Positions 44,631-53,558 of a stretch of DNA of 64,000 nt are shown piece by piece; the first letter of the stretch is position 1; every line of letters starts with the position of its first letter. A program made the position numbers and the translations under genes. The notes under the pieces are model-generated. The model was not told the DNA's origin. It saw only the letters and a program-made list of their open reading frames with translations, and made no database searches. This DNA comes from Methylomagnum ishizawai. GTDB lineage: Bacteria > Pseudomonadota > Gammaproteobacteria > Methylococcales > Methylococcaceae. The stretch is taken from assembly GCF_900155475.1 (NCBI RefSeq), contig NZ_FXAM01000001.1, positions 2,405,501 to 2,469,500 of the forward strand, given 5' to 3'.

Positions 44631-44689
44631 GGGAGGTTTCCTGGGGGTCCGTTGAGGGGGATGGCCGTTGGGCCGGGTTCAAGGGTGCC

Positions 44690-45256
44690 TCAAATCATCC
44701 CCAACTGCAATTTCGCCACTTCCGACATTCTGTCGCGGCTCCACGGCGGGTCGAACACCACTTCCACCCGCACATCGCCCACGCCCGGCAGGTTCTTCAC
44801 CGCCGCCTCGGCGTCGTATTGCAGGACCGGCCCCATGCCGCAGCCCGGCGCGGTCAGGGTCATGAGGATATGCACGTCGTTCAGCCCGTCTTCCCGTGGC
44901 CGCACACCGCAGTGGTAGACCAAGCCCAGGTCCACGATATTGACCGGGATTTCCGGGTCGAAGATGGTCTTGAGGATTTCCCAGGCGTTGCGCTCCACGG
45001 TTCCGGGGTCGGTGCCGTTGGCGAGGTTGCCGAGGGCGGGCGGTTCCTTGCCCAGGGCGTCGGCGTCCTCGCCGGCGATGCGGACCATATAGCCCCATTC
45101 CGTCGTCACCGTGAAATTGCCGCCCAGGGATTGGTAAAGCGTGACGATGTGCCCGGCGGGCAGGGTGCCGGGCGTGCCTTCGGGGATGTTGACCACGTTC
45201 ACTTCGCGTTGCAGCGCGATACTCTCGCGCCCGTAGCCATGGGTGTGACCGTACAT
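44690..45256 (-). CDS. sufT: Probable Fe-S cluster assembly protein SufT (DUF59)
   Basis: 188 aa. The C-terminal half is a DUF59/MIP18 domain: TIFDPEIPVNIVDLGLVYH, ILMTLTAPGCGMGPVLQYDAEAAVKNLPGVGDVRVEVVFDPPW, including the conserved Cys. The N-terminal ~85 residues (with GTPGTLPAGHIVTLYQSLGGNFTV) are the extension found in SufT. SufT helps mature Fe-S proteins, especially when demand is high. It is not beside a suf operon here; the SDR gene lies 21 bp upstream on the same strand. Confidence 0.88.
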   Translation of the reverse strand: MYGHTHGYGRESIALQREVNVVNIPEGTPGTLPAGHIVTLYQSLGGNFTVTTEWGYMVRIAGEDADALGKEPPALGNLANGTDPGTVERNAWEILKTIFDPEIPVNIVDLGLVYHCGVRPREDGLNDVHILMTLTAPGCGMGPVLQYDAEAAVKNLPGVGDVRVEVVFDPPWSRDRMSEVAKLQLGMI

Positions 45257-45277
45257 AAGCGTTGCTCTCGATGTTTT

Positions 45278-45961
45278 TTACGGATTCGGGGCCAGCAGGG
45301 CGAGGATGCGCCCGGCGGCGGTGTCCGGCTGCGCCAGCGCTTCCGGGTGTTCGGCGGGATAGGCCGAGCGCCGGATCGGGCTGTGGAGCGGGCCGGGGGT
45401 GAAATAATGGACCTTGATTCCGTGGCCCTCGGTTTCGTCGGCGAGGATGCGGGCGTAGCCTTCGAGGCCGATTTTCGCTACGCCATAGCCGCCCCAATAG
45501 GCTTTGCCCGCGCCCACCGCCGAATCGCCCACGAAGACCGCCGTCCCCGCGCTGGCTTTGAGCAGGGGCAACAGTTCGCGGGTCATGATGGCGGGGGCGG
45601 TCAGGTTGACATGGAGCAGGCGTTGCCAGCGTTCGCCGGTGACATCGGCCAGGGGGCCGAGGCTGCCGAGTTCGGCGGCGCAATGCACCAGTCCGTGCAA
45701 AGCCCCGAGTTCGCGTTCCAAGGTGTCGGCCAGGTCGGCGTAGTCCTTTTCGGTGGCTCCGGCCAGGTCCAGCGGATAGAGGGCGGGTTGGGGACCACCG
45801 GCGGCGACGATGGCGTCGTAGAGCTTTTCCAACCGGGGGATGGCGCGGCTCAGTAGCACCACGGTCGCGCCGGCGCGGGCGCAAGCCTGGGCGGTCGCCG
45901 AACCCAGGGCGCCGGTGGCCCCGGTGACGAGGACGACGCGGTTGTGCAGGATCGTGGTCAT
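45278..45961 (-). CDS. Short-chain dehydrogenase/reductase, YciK family
   Basis: 227 aa from ATG 45961, which overlaps the mupP stop. Rossmann motif VTGATGALGSATAQA (T-G-x3-G-x-G, ~residues 12-20), NAAG-like position as HCAAELG, catalytic Ser in VFVGDSAVGAG, and Y-x3-K in YGVAKIGLEGYA. Gene order after ubiG and mupP matches that of pseudomonads (PA3171-PA3173), where the SDR is unassigned. NAD(P)-dependent oxidoreductase; substrate unknown. Confidence 0.88.
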   Translation of the reverse strand: MTTILHNRVVLVTGATGALGSATAQACARAGATVVLLSRAIPRLEKLYDAIVAAGGPQPALYPLDLAGATEKDYADLADTLERELGALHGLVHCAAELGSLGPLADVTGERWQRLLHVNLTAPAIMTRELLPLLKASAGTAVFVGDSAVGAGKAYWGGYGVAKIGLEGYARILADETEGHGIKVHYFTPGPLHSPIRRSAYPAEHPEALAQPDTAAGRILALLAPNP

Positions 45962-46644
45962 GGCTGTGTTCCTCCGTCCAACCAAGCGAGCAGGTCCAGG
46001 GGCCGGTGGATATGGCCATCGGCTCCCCAGCCCAGGGGGTCGTCGTCCACCGCGATATAGCCGTACCAGGCCACCAAGGTGGTCATCCCGGCGCGGCGGC
46101 CCGCTTCCATATCTTTGGCGGCATCGCCGATATAGACACAGCGTTCCGGCGCCTGTCCCAGGCGGCGGCTGGCTTCCAGCAGGGGCAGGGGATGGGGCTT
46201 GCATTCGGCGGTGGTGTCGCCGCTGACGATGCAGGCGGTCCGCGCCGTGAGCCGGAGCGCCGCCGCCAACGGGTCGGTGAAGCGGCGGCGCTTGTTGGTG
46301 ACGATGCCCCAGGGCAGGCCGCGGGCGTCCAATTCGGCCAGCACGGTATCCATGCCCTCGAACAATCCGGTCCGGTCGGCCAAATGGGTTTGATAAAGGT
46401 CCAGCATCCGCTGTAGCAAGGGTTCTCCCGCTGTCGCCACCGGACGGCCCAGGGCATGGCCCAGCATGGCCCGCGCCCCGCCCGAAATATAGGGTTTCAC
46501 CGCCGCCGCCGCGCAAGGTGGCAAACCGGCCTCGGCCAGGGTGGTATTGAGGGCGAACACCAGGTCGGGTGCGGTATCCAGCAAGGTGCCGTCCAGGTCG
46601 AACAGCACGGCGGCGATCCCCGGCGCGGCGTTCATCGGTCTCAT
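45958..46644 (-). CDS. mupP: HAD phosphatase, MupP/phosphoglycolate phosphatase type
   Basis: 228 aa. HAD motif I FDLDGTLLDTAPDL, motif II IVTNKRRRFTDP, motif III Lys in the CKPHPLPLLEA segment and motif IV VYIGDAAKDMEAGRRAG. It could be phosphoglycolate phosphatase (gph), but the ubiG-upstream and SDR-downstream order is that of Pseudomonas mupP, encoding N-acetylmuramic acid 6-phosphate phosphatase for cell-wall recycling. The start overlaps the ubiG stop by 4 bp (ATGA). Confidence 0.85.
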   Translation of the reverse strand: MRPMNAAPGIAAVLFDLDGTLLDTAPDLVFALNTTLAEAGLPPCAAAAVKPYISGGARAMLGHALGRPVATAGEPLLQRMLDLYQTHLADRTGLFEGMDTVLAELDARGLPWGIVTNKRRRFTDPLAAALRLTARTACIVSGDTTAECKPHPLPLLEASRRLGQAPERCVYIGDAAKDMEAGRRAGMTTLVAWYGYIAVDDDPLGWGADGHIHRPLDLLAWLDGGTQP

Positions 46645-47354
46645 GCTTCCGGCTTGGCGAAGGCCGCCAGATAGTTCACGCCAATGTCGCGGCGGCTCAG
46701 GTTGAATTGCCGGGTCAGCGGGTTGTAGACGATGCCTTCGAGTCCTAAAAGGTCCAGCCCCGCTTCCCGCGCCCAGCGCCCGAGTTCCGACGGCTTGATG
46801 AAGGTGGAGAAATCATGGGTACCTTTGGGGATCATCTTGAGCAGGTATTCGGCACCGACGATGGCGAGCAGATAGGCTTTCAAGTTGCGGTTGAGGGTGG
46901 AGAAGAACACCCGCCCGCCCGGTTTCACCAGATCGGCGCAGGAGCGCACGATGGCGGCGGGATCGGGCACATGTTCCAGCATCTCCATGCAAGTGACGTG
47001 GTCGAAACCGCCCGGCTGCTCCCCGGCCAGCGCCTCGGCGCTGATGTGGCGGTAGTCCACGGCTAGCCCGGCGGCCTGGGCGTGTTGGGCCGCCACCGCC
47101 AAAAGCGCTTCGCCCAGGTCGATGCCTAGCGCTTCGGCCCCGGCCCGCGCCAAGCCTTCGGTCAGGATGCCGCCGCCGCAGCCCACGTCCACCACGCGCC
47201 GCCCAGCGAGTTCGGCCTGGGAACGGATGAATTGCAGGCGCAGCGGGTTCACCGCGTGCAGGGTTTTGAATTCGCCGGTGGCATCCCACCAGCGTTCGGC
47301 CAGTGCGCCGAATTTGTGGATTTCATGTTCGTGTACGTTGTCGGTCGGGGTCAT
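46641..47354 (-). CDS. ubiG: Ubiquinone biosynthesis O-methyltransferase UbiG
   Basis: 237 aa. Class I SAM methyltransferase: HEIHKFGALAERWWDATGEFKTLHAVNPLRLQFI is the UbiG signature, motif I is VVDVGCGGGILTEGLARAGA, then CMEMLEHVPDP and YLLKMIPKGTHDFSTFIKPSEL. Catalyses both O-methylations in ubiquinone synthesis, peripherally on the inner membrane. Third gene of the deaminase-ubiG-mupP-SDR unit. Confidence 0.96.
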   Translation of the reverse strand: MTPTDNVHEHEIHKFGALAERWWDATGEFKTLHAVNPLRLQFIRSQAELAGRRVVDVGCGGGILTEGLARAGAEALGIDLGEALLAVAAQHAQAAGLAVDYRHISAEALAGEQPGGFDHVTCMEMLEHVPDPAAIVRSCADLVKPGGRVFFSTLNRNLKAYLLAIVGAEYLLKMIPKGTHDFSTFIKPSELGRWAREAGLDLLGLEGIVYNPLTRQFNLSRRDIGVNYLAAFAKPEA

Positions 47355-47384
47355 GGGGTTTCCTTGAGGCTTGGAGGGCGACGC

Positions 47385-48695
47385 CTACGGCATCAGTTTT
47401 TGCCGCCAGTCCTGGGCGCGGCGGCAAATCTCGACGGCATCCAGCGTGGTCAACTCCCGCTTGTGCAATAGCCGTTTGCCCGCCACCCAGACATCCGTCA
47501 CCTGATGGCGGCTGGCGGCGTAGACCAGGTCGGAAATGGGATTGTACAGCGGTTGGGTTTCGATGCCGTCCAAGCGGATCGCGGTGATATCGGCGGCCTT
47601 GCCCAGTTCCAGGGAGCCGGTTTCGCCATCGAGTCCCAGCGCCCTGGCCCCGTTCAGGGTCGCCATCCTCAGCGCGGTCGGGGCCGGGACCGCGCTGGCG
47701 TCGCCGGCCACGGCCTTGCCCAGCAGCGCCGCCATCCGCATTTCGCCCATTACATCCAGGTCGTTGTTGCTGGCCGCGCCGTCGGTGCCGATGGCGACAT
47801 TGACCCCGGCCGCCACCAGCTTCGCCACCGGGCAGAAGCCGCTCGCCAGCTTGAGGTTGGATTCCGGGCAATGCGCCACGCTGGTCCCGCTGCGGGCGAG
47901 GAGGTCGATCTCCGCGTCGGTGAGTTGGGTCATATGCACGGCGACGAAACCGGGGCCGGGCAGGTCCAGCGCGGCCAATCTTTCCAGCGGGCGCACCCCG
48001 TGGCGCTGGAGGCTTTCCTCGATTTCCCCGGCGGTCTCGTGGACATGCATATGGATGGGCCGTTCCAATTCCGCGGCGAGCCGGCGCAGCCGGGACAAGG
48101 GTTCGTCGGAGACGGAATAGGGCGCGTGGGGCGCGAAGGCCACGCTGACCAGTGGATCGCCGTTCAAGGCTTCAAGCAATTCCAAGCCCTTGCTCAGATA
48201 TTCGTCCGGTTCCGTGGCCCAGGCGCTGGGGAAATCCACCACGATCAGCCCCACCACCGCCCGCATCCCGCAAAGCGAGGCTTGCCGCGCCGTGATTTCC
48301 GGGAAGAAATACATGTCGTTGAAGCAGGTGATCCCGCCCCGGATCATCTCGGCCAGGGCCAAATCGGTGCCGTCGCGCACGAAATCCTCGTCCACCCAGC
48401 GCTGTTCCAGCGGCCAGATATGCTCGGTCAGCCATTCCATCAAGGGGCGGTCGTCGGCGACGCCCCGCAGCAGGGACATGGCGGCGTGGGTATGGGCGTT
48501 GACGAAGCCGGGGATCAGGGCGTGGTGGGGGAATTCCTCGGCGGCGGCGTCGGGATAGCGGGCGCGGGCCTCGGCGGTGGGCAGAAGGGCGGCGATGCGG
48601 CCTCCGGCCAGCCCCAGGCTGTGGTGTTCCAGTACCAGGCCGTCGGGTTCCACGGGGATGATCCAGCGCGCGCTCAGGAGGGTGTCGATGGGCAT
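47385..48695 (-). CDS. Amidohydrolase, 5'-methylthioadenosine/S-adenosylhomocysteine deaminase-like (TRZ/ATZ)
   Basis: 436 aa from ATG 48695 (MPIDTLLSARWIIPVEPDG), chosen over an upstream ATG because the family begins there. Metal ligands: H-x-H in VNAHTHAAMSLLRG (~residues 68-70), PIHMHVHETAGE (~225), and GTDGAASNNDLDV (Asp ~311). This is the COG0402 family; the bacterial MTA/SAH/adenosine deaminases are the nearest assigned members, matching Pseudomonas PA3170, which also precedes ubiG. Fe2+/Zn2+-dependent cytosolic deamination; triazine hydrolase activity cannot be excluded. Confidence 0.88.
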   Translation of the reverse strand: MPIDTLLSARWIIPVEPDGLVLEHHSLGLAGGRIAALLPTAEARARYPDAAAEEFPHHALIPGFVNAHTHAAMSLLRGVADDRPLMEWLTEHIWPLEQRWVDEDFVRDGTDLALAEMIRGGITCFNDMYFFPEITARQASLCGMRAVVGLIVVDFPSAWATEPDEYLSKGLELLEALNGDPLVSVAFAPHAPYSVSDEPLSRLRRLAAELERPIHMHVHETAGEIEESLQRHGVRPLERLAALDLPGPGFVAVHMTQLTDAEIDLLARSGTSVAHCPESNLKLASGFCPVAKLVAAGVNVAIGTDGAASNNDLDVMGEMRMAALLGKAVAGDASAVPAPTALRMATLNGARALGLDGETGSLELGKAADITAIRLDGIETQPLYNPISDLVYAASRHQVTDVWVAGKRLLHKRELTTLDAVEICRRAQDWRQKLMP

Positions 48696-48746
48696 GGCAT
48701 AACCTAGTATTTTAGTAGACTTTAGCACAGGCGGGTGGGGTCCGGC

Positions 48747-49112
48747 CTAGGGATGGAGCAACCAAGCCTCGGCGAAGGCTTCCTGTCCGGTCTTGAAGAA
48801 TTCGATGGGGAAGGGCAGCAAGCCTTTGAGGAAGAACAGCAAAGCACCATCCCGCCATTTCAGGTCGCCGACGATGGCCAGCCGGTTCATGCGGCGCTGG
48901 AGGCGTTCGTCGTCGGGGTCGTCGTCCCAAGCCGCGAGGCTGTCCAGGTGGGTGAAGCCGGGTTCGAGGACCACGAGGACGTTGGCTTTGCCCAGCGGCG
49001 GCAGGGCGGCGATCACTTGGCGCTTGGTCGCGTCGGCTTCGCTGCGCGTCACCGTGCCGGAGGCCCGGACCAACATGAAGCCGGGCGGTTTGTGTTCCAA
49101 GGTCAGTGGCAT
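48747..49112 (-). CDS. SpoIIAA-like (STAS/SEC14-type) domain protein
   Basis: 121 aa from ATG 49112 (MPLTLEHKPPGFMLVRASGTVT); longer starts upstream are possible but add Pro-rich residues. The strand-helix pattern, with GKANVLVVLEPGFTHLDSLAAWDDD and RLAIVGDLKWRDGALLFFL, matches the SpoIIAA-like family of small cytosolic proteins with no firm function. Divergent from the multihaem cytochrome gene. Confidence 0.65.
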   Translation of the reverse strand: MPLTLEHKPPGFMLVRASGTVTRSEADATKRQVIAALPPLGKANVLVVLEPGFTHLDSLAAWDDDPDDERLQRRMNRLAIVGDLKWRDGALLFFLKGLLPFPIEFFKTGQEAFAEAWLLHP

Positions 49113-49250
49113 GGGTGGGGAATGGGATGGGAACGAAGCCCGCATTATAACGCCGCCCTGGTCCGGTGGTGCCGGGAAGCGTGCCTGCCGGGCCAATGGT
49201 CGGCATTGCCAATTCCATCACGTTAATTCCGGTTTATATCGCTTGAGATA

Positions 49251-49266
49251 ATTAGTATTTACTAAT
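49251..49266. promoter_or_regulatory. 16-bp palindrome upstream of the multihaem cytochrome gene
   Basis: ATTAGTATTTACTAAT is a perfect inverted repeat (7-bp arms with a TT spacer) in an AT-rich patch within very GC-rich DNA, 138 bp before the cytochrome start. It fits a dimeric regulator binding site; no regulator is identified. Confidence 0.4.
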
Positions 49267-49403
49267 ACCCTGGATTCCAGGGCATGGGCAAGGAGATGCG
49301 GGGGCGGTGGGTATCGCGTCGATTTGCCCGATGTCCGGCCGGACCGGCGCGGAAATCCACCGGCCGTCCACGTCACCACATTACTTCCCGACGGTATAAA
49401 CCC

Positions 49404-51701
49404 ATGAACAGCCTAGGATTATTACGCCCACGGCGCGGCCCGGCCCTGGCCGCGCTGGGATTTTTGCTCTGTGGTCCTTGGTTCGCGCAGGTCGCCACGG
49501 CGGCGGCGACGGCGACCACTTCCATCAACTCGACCAGCCAGAACAAGCCCAAGAAGCTCAACGCCGTGCCCCAGGCCGCCCAGCTCATCAATGGCAGCAA
49601 GGGCTACCGGGTGTTGGCGACCAATGATCTGGGGATGCATTGCTCCGATCTCGATTACCGGATCGCGGCCATCCTGCCGCCCTACAACTCGGTGCATTCG
49701 CAGGTCGTGCGCATCGGCAGTTCCAGCGCCAGCCCACCCCGGTTGCTCGACGCCACCGCCATCGACCTGTATTACTCGGCAGTGGCCAATCCCCAGGAAC
49801 CCTTGCTGGCGGGCGGTGCGTACACCCCGCCGCCGGGTTACGAGAATCCCCCGGCCGGGACTACGGCGGTGTTCAAGGGTAATTTCTGGGCCTGTCAATC
49901 GGGCGCGGCTACTTGCGCCGCGACCGCCACCAATGCCTACAAAGCCTATAACCCGTTCTATCCGGTGGGCATCCTGGGCCTGTTCAAGCTGATGCCGGAT
50001 TACGGCCTACCCACGCCGGATGTCGAGCGGCTCTATCTGGGCGATGGCCAATTGACGGCGGACCAATCGGCGATGCCGGGGCAAAGCGGGCCGATGACGG
50101 CCAACGCGCCACAGAAGTTTGGCCGTTATAACCAGAGCTATCCGGTGTTCAAGGATTTCCCGTTCGGCTATGTCGCCCAGCCGGGTTGGTTCTCGGCGGA
50201 GGGTATTCCTATCACCAACTGGGACGATGGTGGGCGGCTCAACGCCTATCCGCTGCTGCGGGTGCAGGCCGTGGCCAAGGGCGCTTTGCCTACCGACGCG
50301 GCCAACCTGCTGGCGAGCCTGGATACCGTCGCCCCGGTGTCGGGCGAGGCCAATTGCCGGAGTTGCCATACCGACGGGGCGGCGGCCAATGGCGGCCTGG
50401 GCGGCAATGGCGTCGCCACCGTGGGCTTGGCCCAGGTGTTCAGCGCCGCCGACGACCCCAAGTTCGGCAAACTGCCCCTGGCCGTCAGCGTGGAATATGC
50501 CGCCGACAAGAATATCGTCAGCCTGCATGACCAGCGCGAAGGCGCGAAATACATCAATTCGGCCACCGGCAAAGCCGCGCCCTGCGATGCCGCGCATCCG
50601 GGCAATTGCTTGATTAAAAAGACCCCGGTCGCCTGCCAGACCTGTCATTACACCCCCGCCCTGGACCTGGCCCAGGTCGGCCCGCTGGGACCGGGTGCCA
50701 GCGCCAACGGTCGCCAACAAACGCTGCATGAATCCATGTCGCGGGTGATGCACGGTTTCCACGGTGCCCTGGCCGACGGCCACGGGGCCAAACTCATCCC
50801 CGACATGCCCGCGCCCGGCCAGCGCACCCCCCAGCAAACCCAGGCTTTGCTGCAACAGACCTGCTATACCTGCCATCCGGGTAATAACACCAAATGCCTG
50901 CGCGGGGTCATGGCCGAGAACAACGTGGTCTGCCAGGATTGCCACGGCGGCATGGCGCAGATCGGCGAGGATTTCTCGAAAGGAGTGTCGCGCAGCCATC
51001 CGGGCGCGTTCACGCTGGATGGGAGCCTGCGCGTGCCCTGGGCCGACGAACCCGGTTGCGGGTCCTGCCATACCGGCGACGCGCTCAGCAACCTCGCCAA
51101 GGCCGCGGATACGGTGAAATCCGCCGACGGCATCAATCTGGCCCAGGCCTACCGGGTCGGGGACGCCTCCGCCAAACCCATCGTGCCGGGCAACGATGCC
51201 CTGGGCGTGGTCGGCGTCAACGGCAATAAGCGCTTCGCCGAGCCGGTGGCTGCGACCGCCCTGGGCGCGAAGCCGATGTTGTACCGCTTCAGTACCGGCC
51301 ATGGCGGCGTCTATTGCCAGGGTTGCCATGGCAGCACCCATGCCGAGTGGTCGAACACCGCGCTCAATGACAACGACGATGTGCCCTCGGCCCAGTTGCA
51401 AGGTCATACCGGGCCTATCGTCGAATGCTCGACCTGCCATAAGAACGACCTCGGCATCACCTTGAATGGGCCGCATGGGATGCACCCGGTGGGTGCGAGC
51501 CGCTTCGTCCAGGGCGGGCACGAGGATTACGCCGAGCATCATCTCAACGAGTGCCGGGCCTGCCATGGCACCGACCTCAAGGGCACGGCCTTGTCCAAGG
51601 CCCAGGCCGAGCGGACCCTGAAAGTGGAAGATCGCACGGTCAAGATCGCCAAGGGCCAGGCCGTGGCTTGCAATACCTGCCACGAAATGCCCGGCCACTG
51701 A
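49404..51701 (+). CDS. Large exported multihaem cytochrome c (nine CxxCH)
   Basis: 765 aa. Signal peptide (ALAALGFLLCGPWFAQVATAAA). Residues ~30-310 hold no haem motif and may be a binding domain (GYRVLATNDLGMHCSDLDYRIAAILPPYNSVHSQVV). From ~318 on there are nine haem c motifs: CRSCH, CQTCH, CYTCH, CQDCH, CGSCH, CQGCH, CSTCH, CRACH and CNTCH. The many non-motif His residues could be distal ligands. Such proteins move electrons across the periplasm or to the cell surface. The very long N-terminal part makes it unlike ordinary NapC/NrfB cytochromes. It is monocistronic, with a strong terminator. Confidence 0.9.
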   Translation: MNSLGLLRPRRGPALAALGFLLCGPWFAQVATAAATATTSINSTSQNKPKKLNAVPQAAQLINGSKGYRVLATNDLGMHCSDLDYRIAAILPPYNSVHSQVVRIGSSSASPPRLLDATAIDLYYSAVANPQEPLLAGGAYTPPPGYENPPAGTTAVFKGNFWACQSGAATCAATATNAYKAYNPFYPVGILGLFKLMPDYGLPTPDVERLYLGDGQLTADQSAMPGQSGPMTANAPQKFGRYNQSYPVFKDFPFGYVAQPGWFSAEGIPITNWDDGGRLNAYPLLRVQAVAKGALPTDAANLLASLDTVAPVSGEANCRSCHTDGAAANGGLGGNGVATVGLAQVFSAADDPKFGKLPLAVSVEYAADKNIVSLHDQREGAKYINSATGKAAPCDAAHPGNCLIKKTPVACQTCHYTPALDLAQVGPLGPGASANGRQQTLHESMSRVMHGFHGALADGHGAKLIPDMPAPGQRTPQQTQALLQQTCYTCHPGNNTKCLRGVMAENNVVCQDCHGGMAQIGEDFSKGVSRSHPGAFTLDGSLRVPWADEPGCGSCHTGDALSNLAKAADTVKSADGINLAQAYRVGDASAKPIVPGNDALGVVGVNGNKRFAEPVAATALGAKPMLYRFSTGHGGVYCQGCHGSTHAEWSNTALNDNDDVPSAQLQGHTGPIVECSTCHKNDLGITLNGPHGMHPVGASRFVQGGHEDYAEHHLNECRACHGTDLKGTALSKAQAERTLKVEDRTVKIAKGQAVACNTCHEMPGH

Positions 51702-51715
51702 GTTTCGCTGTGTTG

Positions 51716-51749
51716 GCCCCGCCCGTCTTCGATGGGCGGGGCTTTTTTT
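51716..51749 (+). terminator. Intrinsic terminator after the multihaem cytochrome
   Basis: GCCCCGCCC (51716-51724) and GGGCGGGGC (51734-51742) form a 9-bp GC stem followed by seven T. It lies 15 bp past the stop codon. Confidence 0.92.
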
Positions 51750-51838
51750 ATGCCGCTGTCCCGTGTTGCCTTGCCCTGTTGTCCCCGAACGCCTACGATC
51801 CGGGCGGCTTTTCCACCGAACCCGACCCGGAACCCCGC

Positions 51839-53095
51839 ATGGATATCTCCCCGAACCCGCACGCCCATCCGCCCAACCGCCAAACCCTCTATGTCCTCGT
51901 GGCCTTGCTGCTGGGGGTGGTGGCGGGCGAAATCCTCAACCTGGGCCTGGGCGCGGACAGTCCCGCGCTCGCCGCCCTCGTCGGCGGCTGCGGGGTCGTC
52001 ACCGATATTTTCATGCGGCTCATCAAGATGATCATTGCGCCCCTGGTGTTCGCCACCCTGGTGGTGGGTATGGCGAAGATGGGCGATGGCAAGGCGGTCG
52101 GGCGCATCGGCGGTAAGGCTATCCTATGGTTCTTCTCGGCTTCCTTGCTCAGCCTGGTGCTGGGGATGATGTTGGTGAACCTGTTCGATCCGGGCGCGGC
52201 CTTGCATTTGGAGCCGCCGCCCGCCGGGACCGACACCGGCTTGGCCAAGACCGCGCCGAGCTTCGGCAATTTCGTCGCCCATATCTTCCCCAAGAGCATC
52301 GCCGAGGCCATGGCCCAGAACGAAATCTTGCAAATCGTGGTGTTCTCGGTGTTTTTCGGGGTGGCCGCCGCCCAGTTGGAGGAACTGGCCCTGCCCATGG
52401 TCAAGACCCTGGACGCCCTGGGCCATATCATGCTCAAGATGACCGGCTATGTGATGCGCTTCGCGCCGGTGGCGGTGTTCGCCGCCATGGTCGCCGTCAT
52501 CGCCAAACAGGGCTTGGGGGTGTTGGCGACCTATGGCTTGTTGATCGGCGAGTTCTATCTCGGTTTGTTTTTGCTGTGGGGCGTGCTGGGCTTGGCGGGA
52601 TATCTATGCCTGGGGCGGCGGGTGCTGTCCTTGGTGCGGCATATCCGCGAGCCGATGCTGTTGGCCTTCGGCACCGCCAGCAGCGAGGCGGCCTATCCCA
52701 TGCTGCTGCGGCAGCTGGAGCGCTTCGGCTGCGAGGAGCGGGTGTGCGGCTTCGTGCTGCCCCTGGGTTATTCCTTCAACCTGGACGGCAGCATGATGTA
52801 CATGACCTTCGCGGTCTTGTTCATCGCCGGGGCTTATGGGATCGAGATGCCGCTGGCCGACCAGTTGTTGATGCTGCTGGTGCTGTTGTTCACCAGCAAG
52901 GGCGTGGCGGGGGTGCCGAGGGCGTCCTTGATCGTGATTTCGGCCACGCTGTCGATGTTCCATATTCCCGAGGCGGGGGTGTTGCTCCTGCTCGGGATCG
53001 ACCAGTTGTTGGACATGGGGCGCAGCGCCACCAATGTGCTGGGGAATAGCGTGGCGGCGGCGGTGGTGAGTCGGTGGGAGAAGGCATTGCGCTGA
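51839..53095 (+). CDS. Dicarboxylate/amino acid:cation symporter (DAACS, DctA/GltP type)
   Basis: 418 aa from ATG 51839. The glutamate-transporter fold is evident: FMRLIKMIIAPLVFATLVVGMAKMGD near helix 3, the helical-hairpin serine motif AFGTASSEAAYPMLLRQLE (S-S-x3-P), and GYSFNLDGSMMYMTFAVLF (N-x-D-G-x-x-M) for substrate and Na+ binding. Uptake of C4-dicarboxylates or glutamate/aspartate is likely, but the helical-hairpin serine region does not distinguish them. Unusual for an obligate one-carbon organism, though such transporters are widespread. No operon partner. Confidence 0.92.
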   Translation: MDISPNPHAHPPNRQTLYVLVALLLGVVAGEILNLGLGADSPALAALVGGCGVVTDIFMRLIKMIIAPLVFATLVVGMAKMGDGKAVGRIGGKAILWFFSASLLSLVLGMMLVNLFDPGAALHLEPPPAGTDTGLAKTAPSFGNFVAHIFPKSIAEAMAQNEILQIVVFSVFFGVAAAQLEELALPMVKTLDALGHIMLKMTGYVMRFAPVAVFAAMVAVIAKQGLGVLATYGLLIGEFYLGLFLLWGVLGLAGYLCLGRRVLSLVRHIREPMLLAFGTASSEAAYPMLLRQLERFGCEERVCGFVLPLGYSFNLDGSMMYMTFAVLFIAGAYGIEMPLADQLLMLLVLLFTSKGVAGVPRASLIVISATLSMFHIPEAGVLLLLGIDQLLDMGRSATNVLGNSVAAAVVSRWEKALR

Positions 53096-53210
53096 GCGAT
53101 AAGCGGGCTCTGGCGCTTGGAATTCGCCGTATACCCCAACCGAAAACGCGCTGGATTTTATCAAGCCGTGTGATCGGGTCTGGATAATATATGTTTGAAC
53201 ATCGGGAGCT

Positions 53211-53549
53211 ATGCCCATGCAGCAATGGATTTTCCTGGCAGTGGCCATCGTTAGCGAAGTGGTCGCCACCTCGGCGCTCAAGGCCACCGAGGGCTTCACC
53301 CGTTTATGGCCTTCGTTGATCGTGGCCTTTGGATACGTGCTGGCTTTTTTCTTCCTGTCGCTCACGCTGAAAACCCTTCCGGTGGGCGTGGCCTACGCCG
53401 TTTGGTCCGGTGTGGGAACCGCGCTGGTGGTGTTGATCGGATGGGCTTGCCTGGGGCAGGCGCTCGATATTCCCGCCATGATCGGTTTGCTATTGATCGT
53501 GGCGGGCGTCGTCGTCCTCAATTTCTCCAAGACGGTTTCCCATGCCTGA
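53211..53549 (+). CDS. Small multidrug resistance (SMR/EmrE-like) transporter
   Basis: 112 aa, four membrane helices. Starts at 53211 or, two codons on, at 53217; the latter matches EmrE better. The essential Glu is in AVAIVSEVVATSALKATEGFTRLWP, and PVGVAYAVWSGVGTALVVLIGW is the SMR signature. Proton-coupled dimer exporting quaternary ammonium or guanidinium compounds; the subfamily is uncertain. Ribosome site GGGAGC precedes it. Confidence 0.93.
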   Translation: MPMQQWIFLAVAIVSEVVATSALKATEGFTRLWPSLIVAFGYVLAFFFLSLTLKTLPVGVAYAVWSGVGTALVVLIGWACLGQALDIPAMIGLLLIVAGVVVLNFSKTVSHA

Positions 53550-53558
53550 TGGCCCCGC

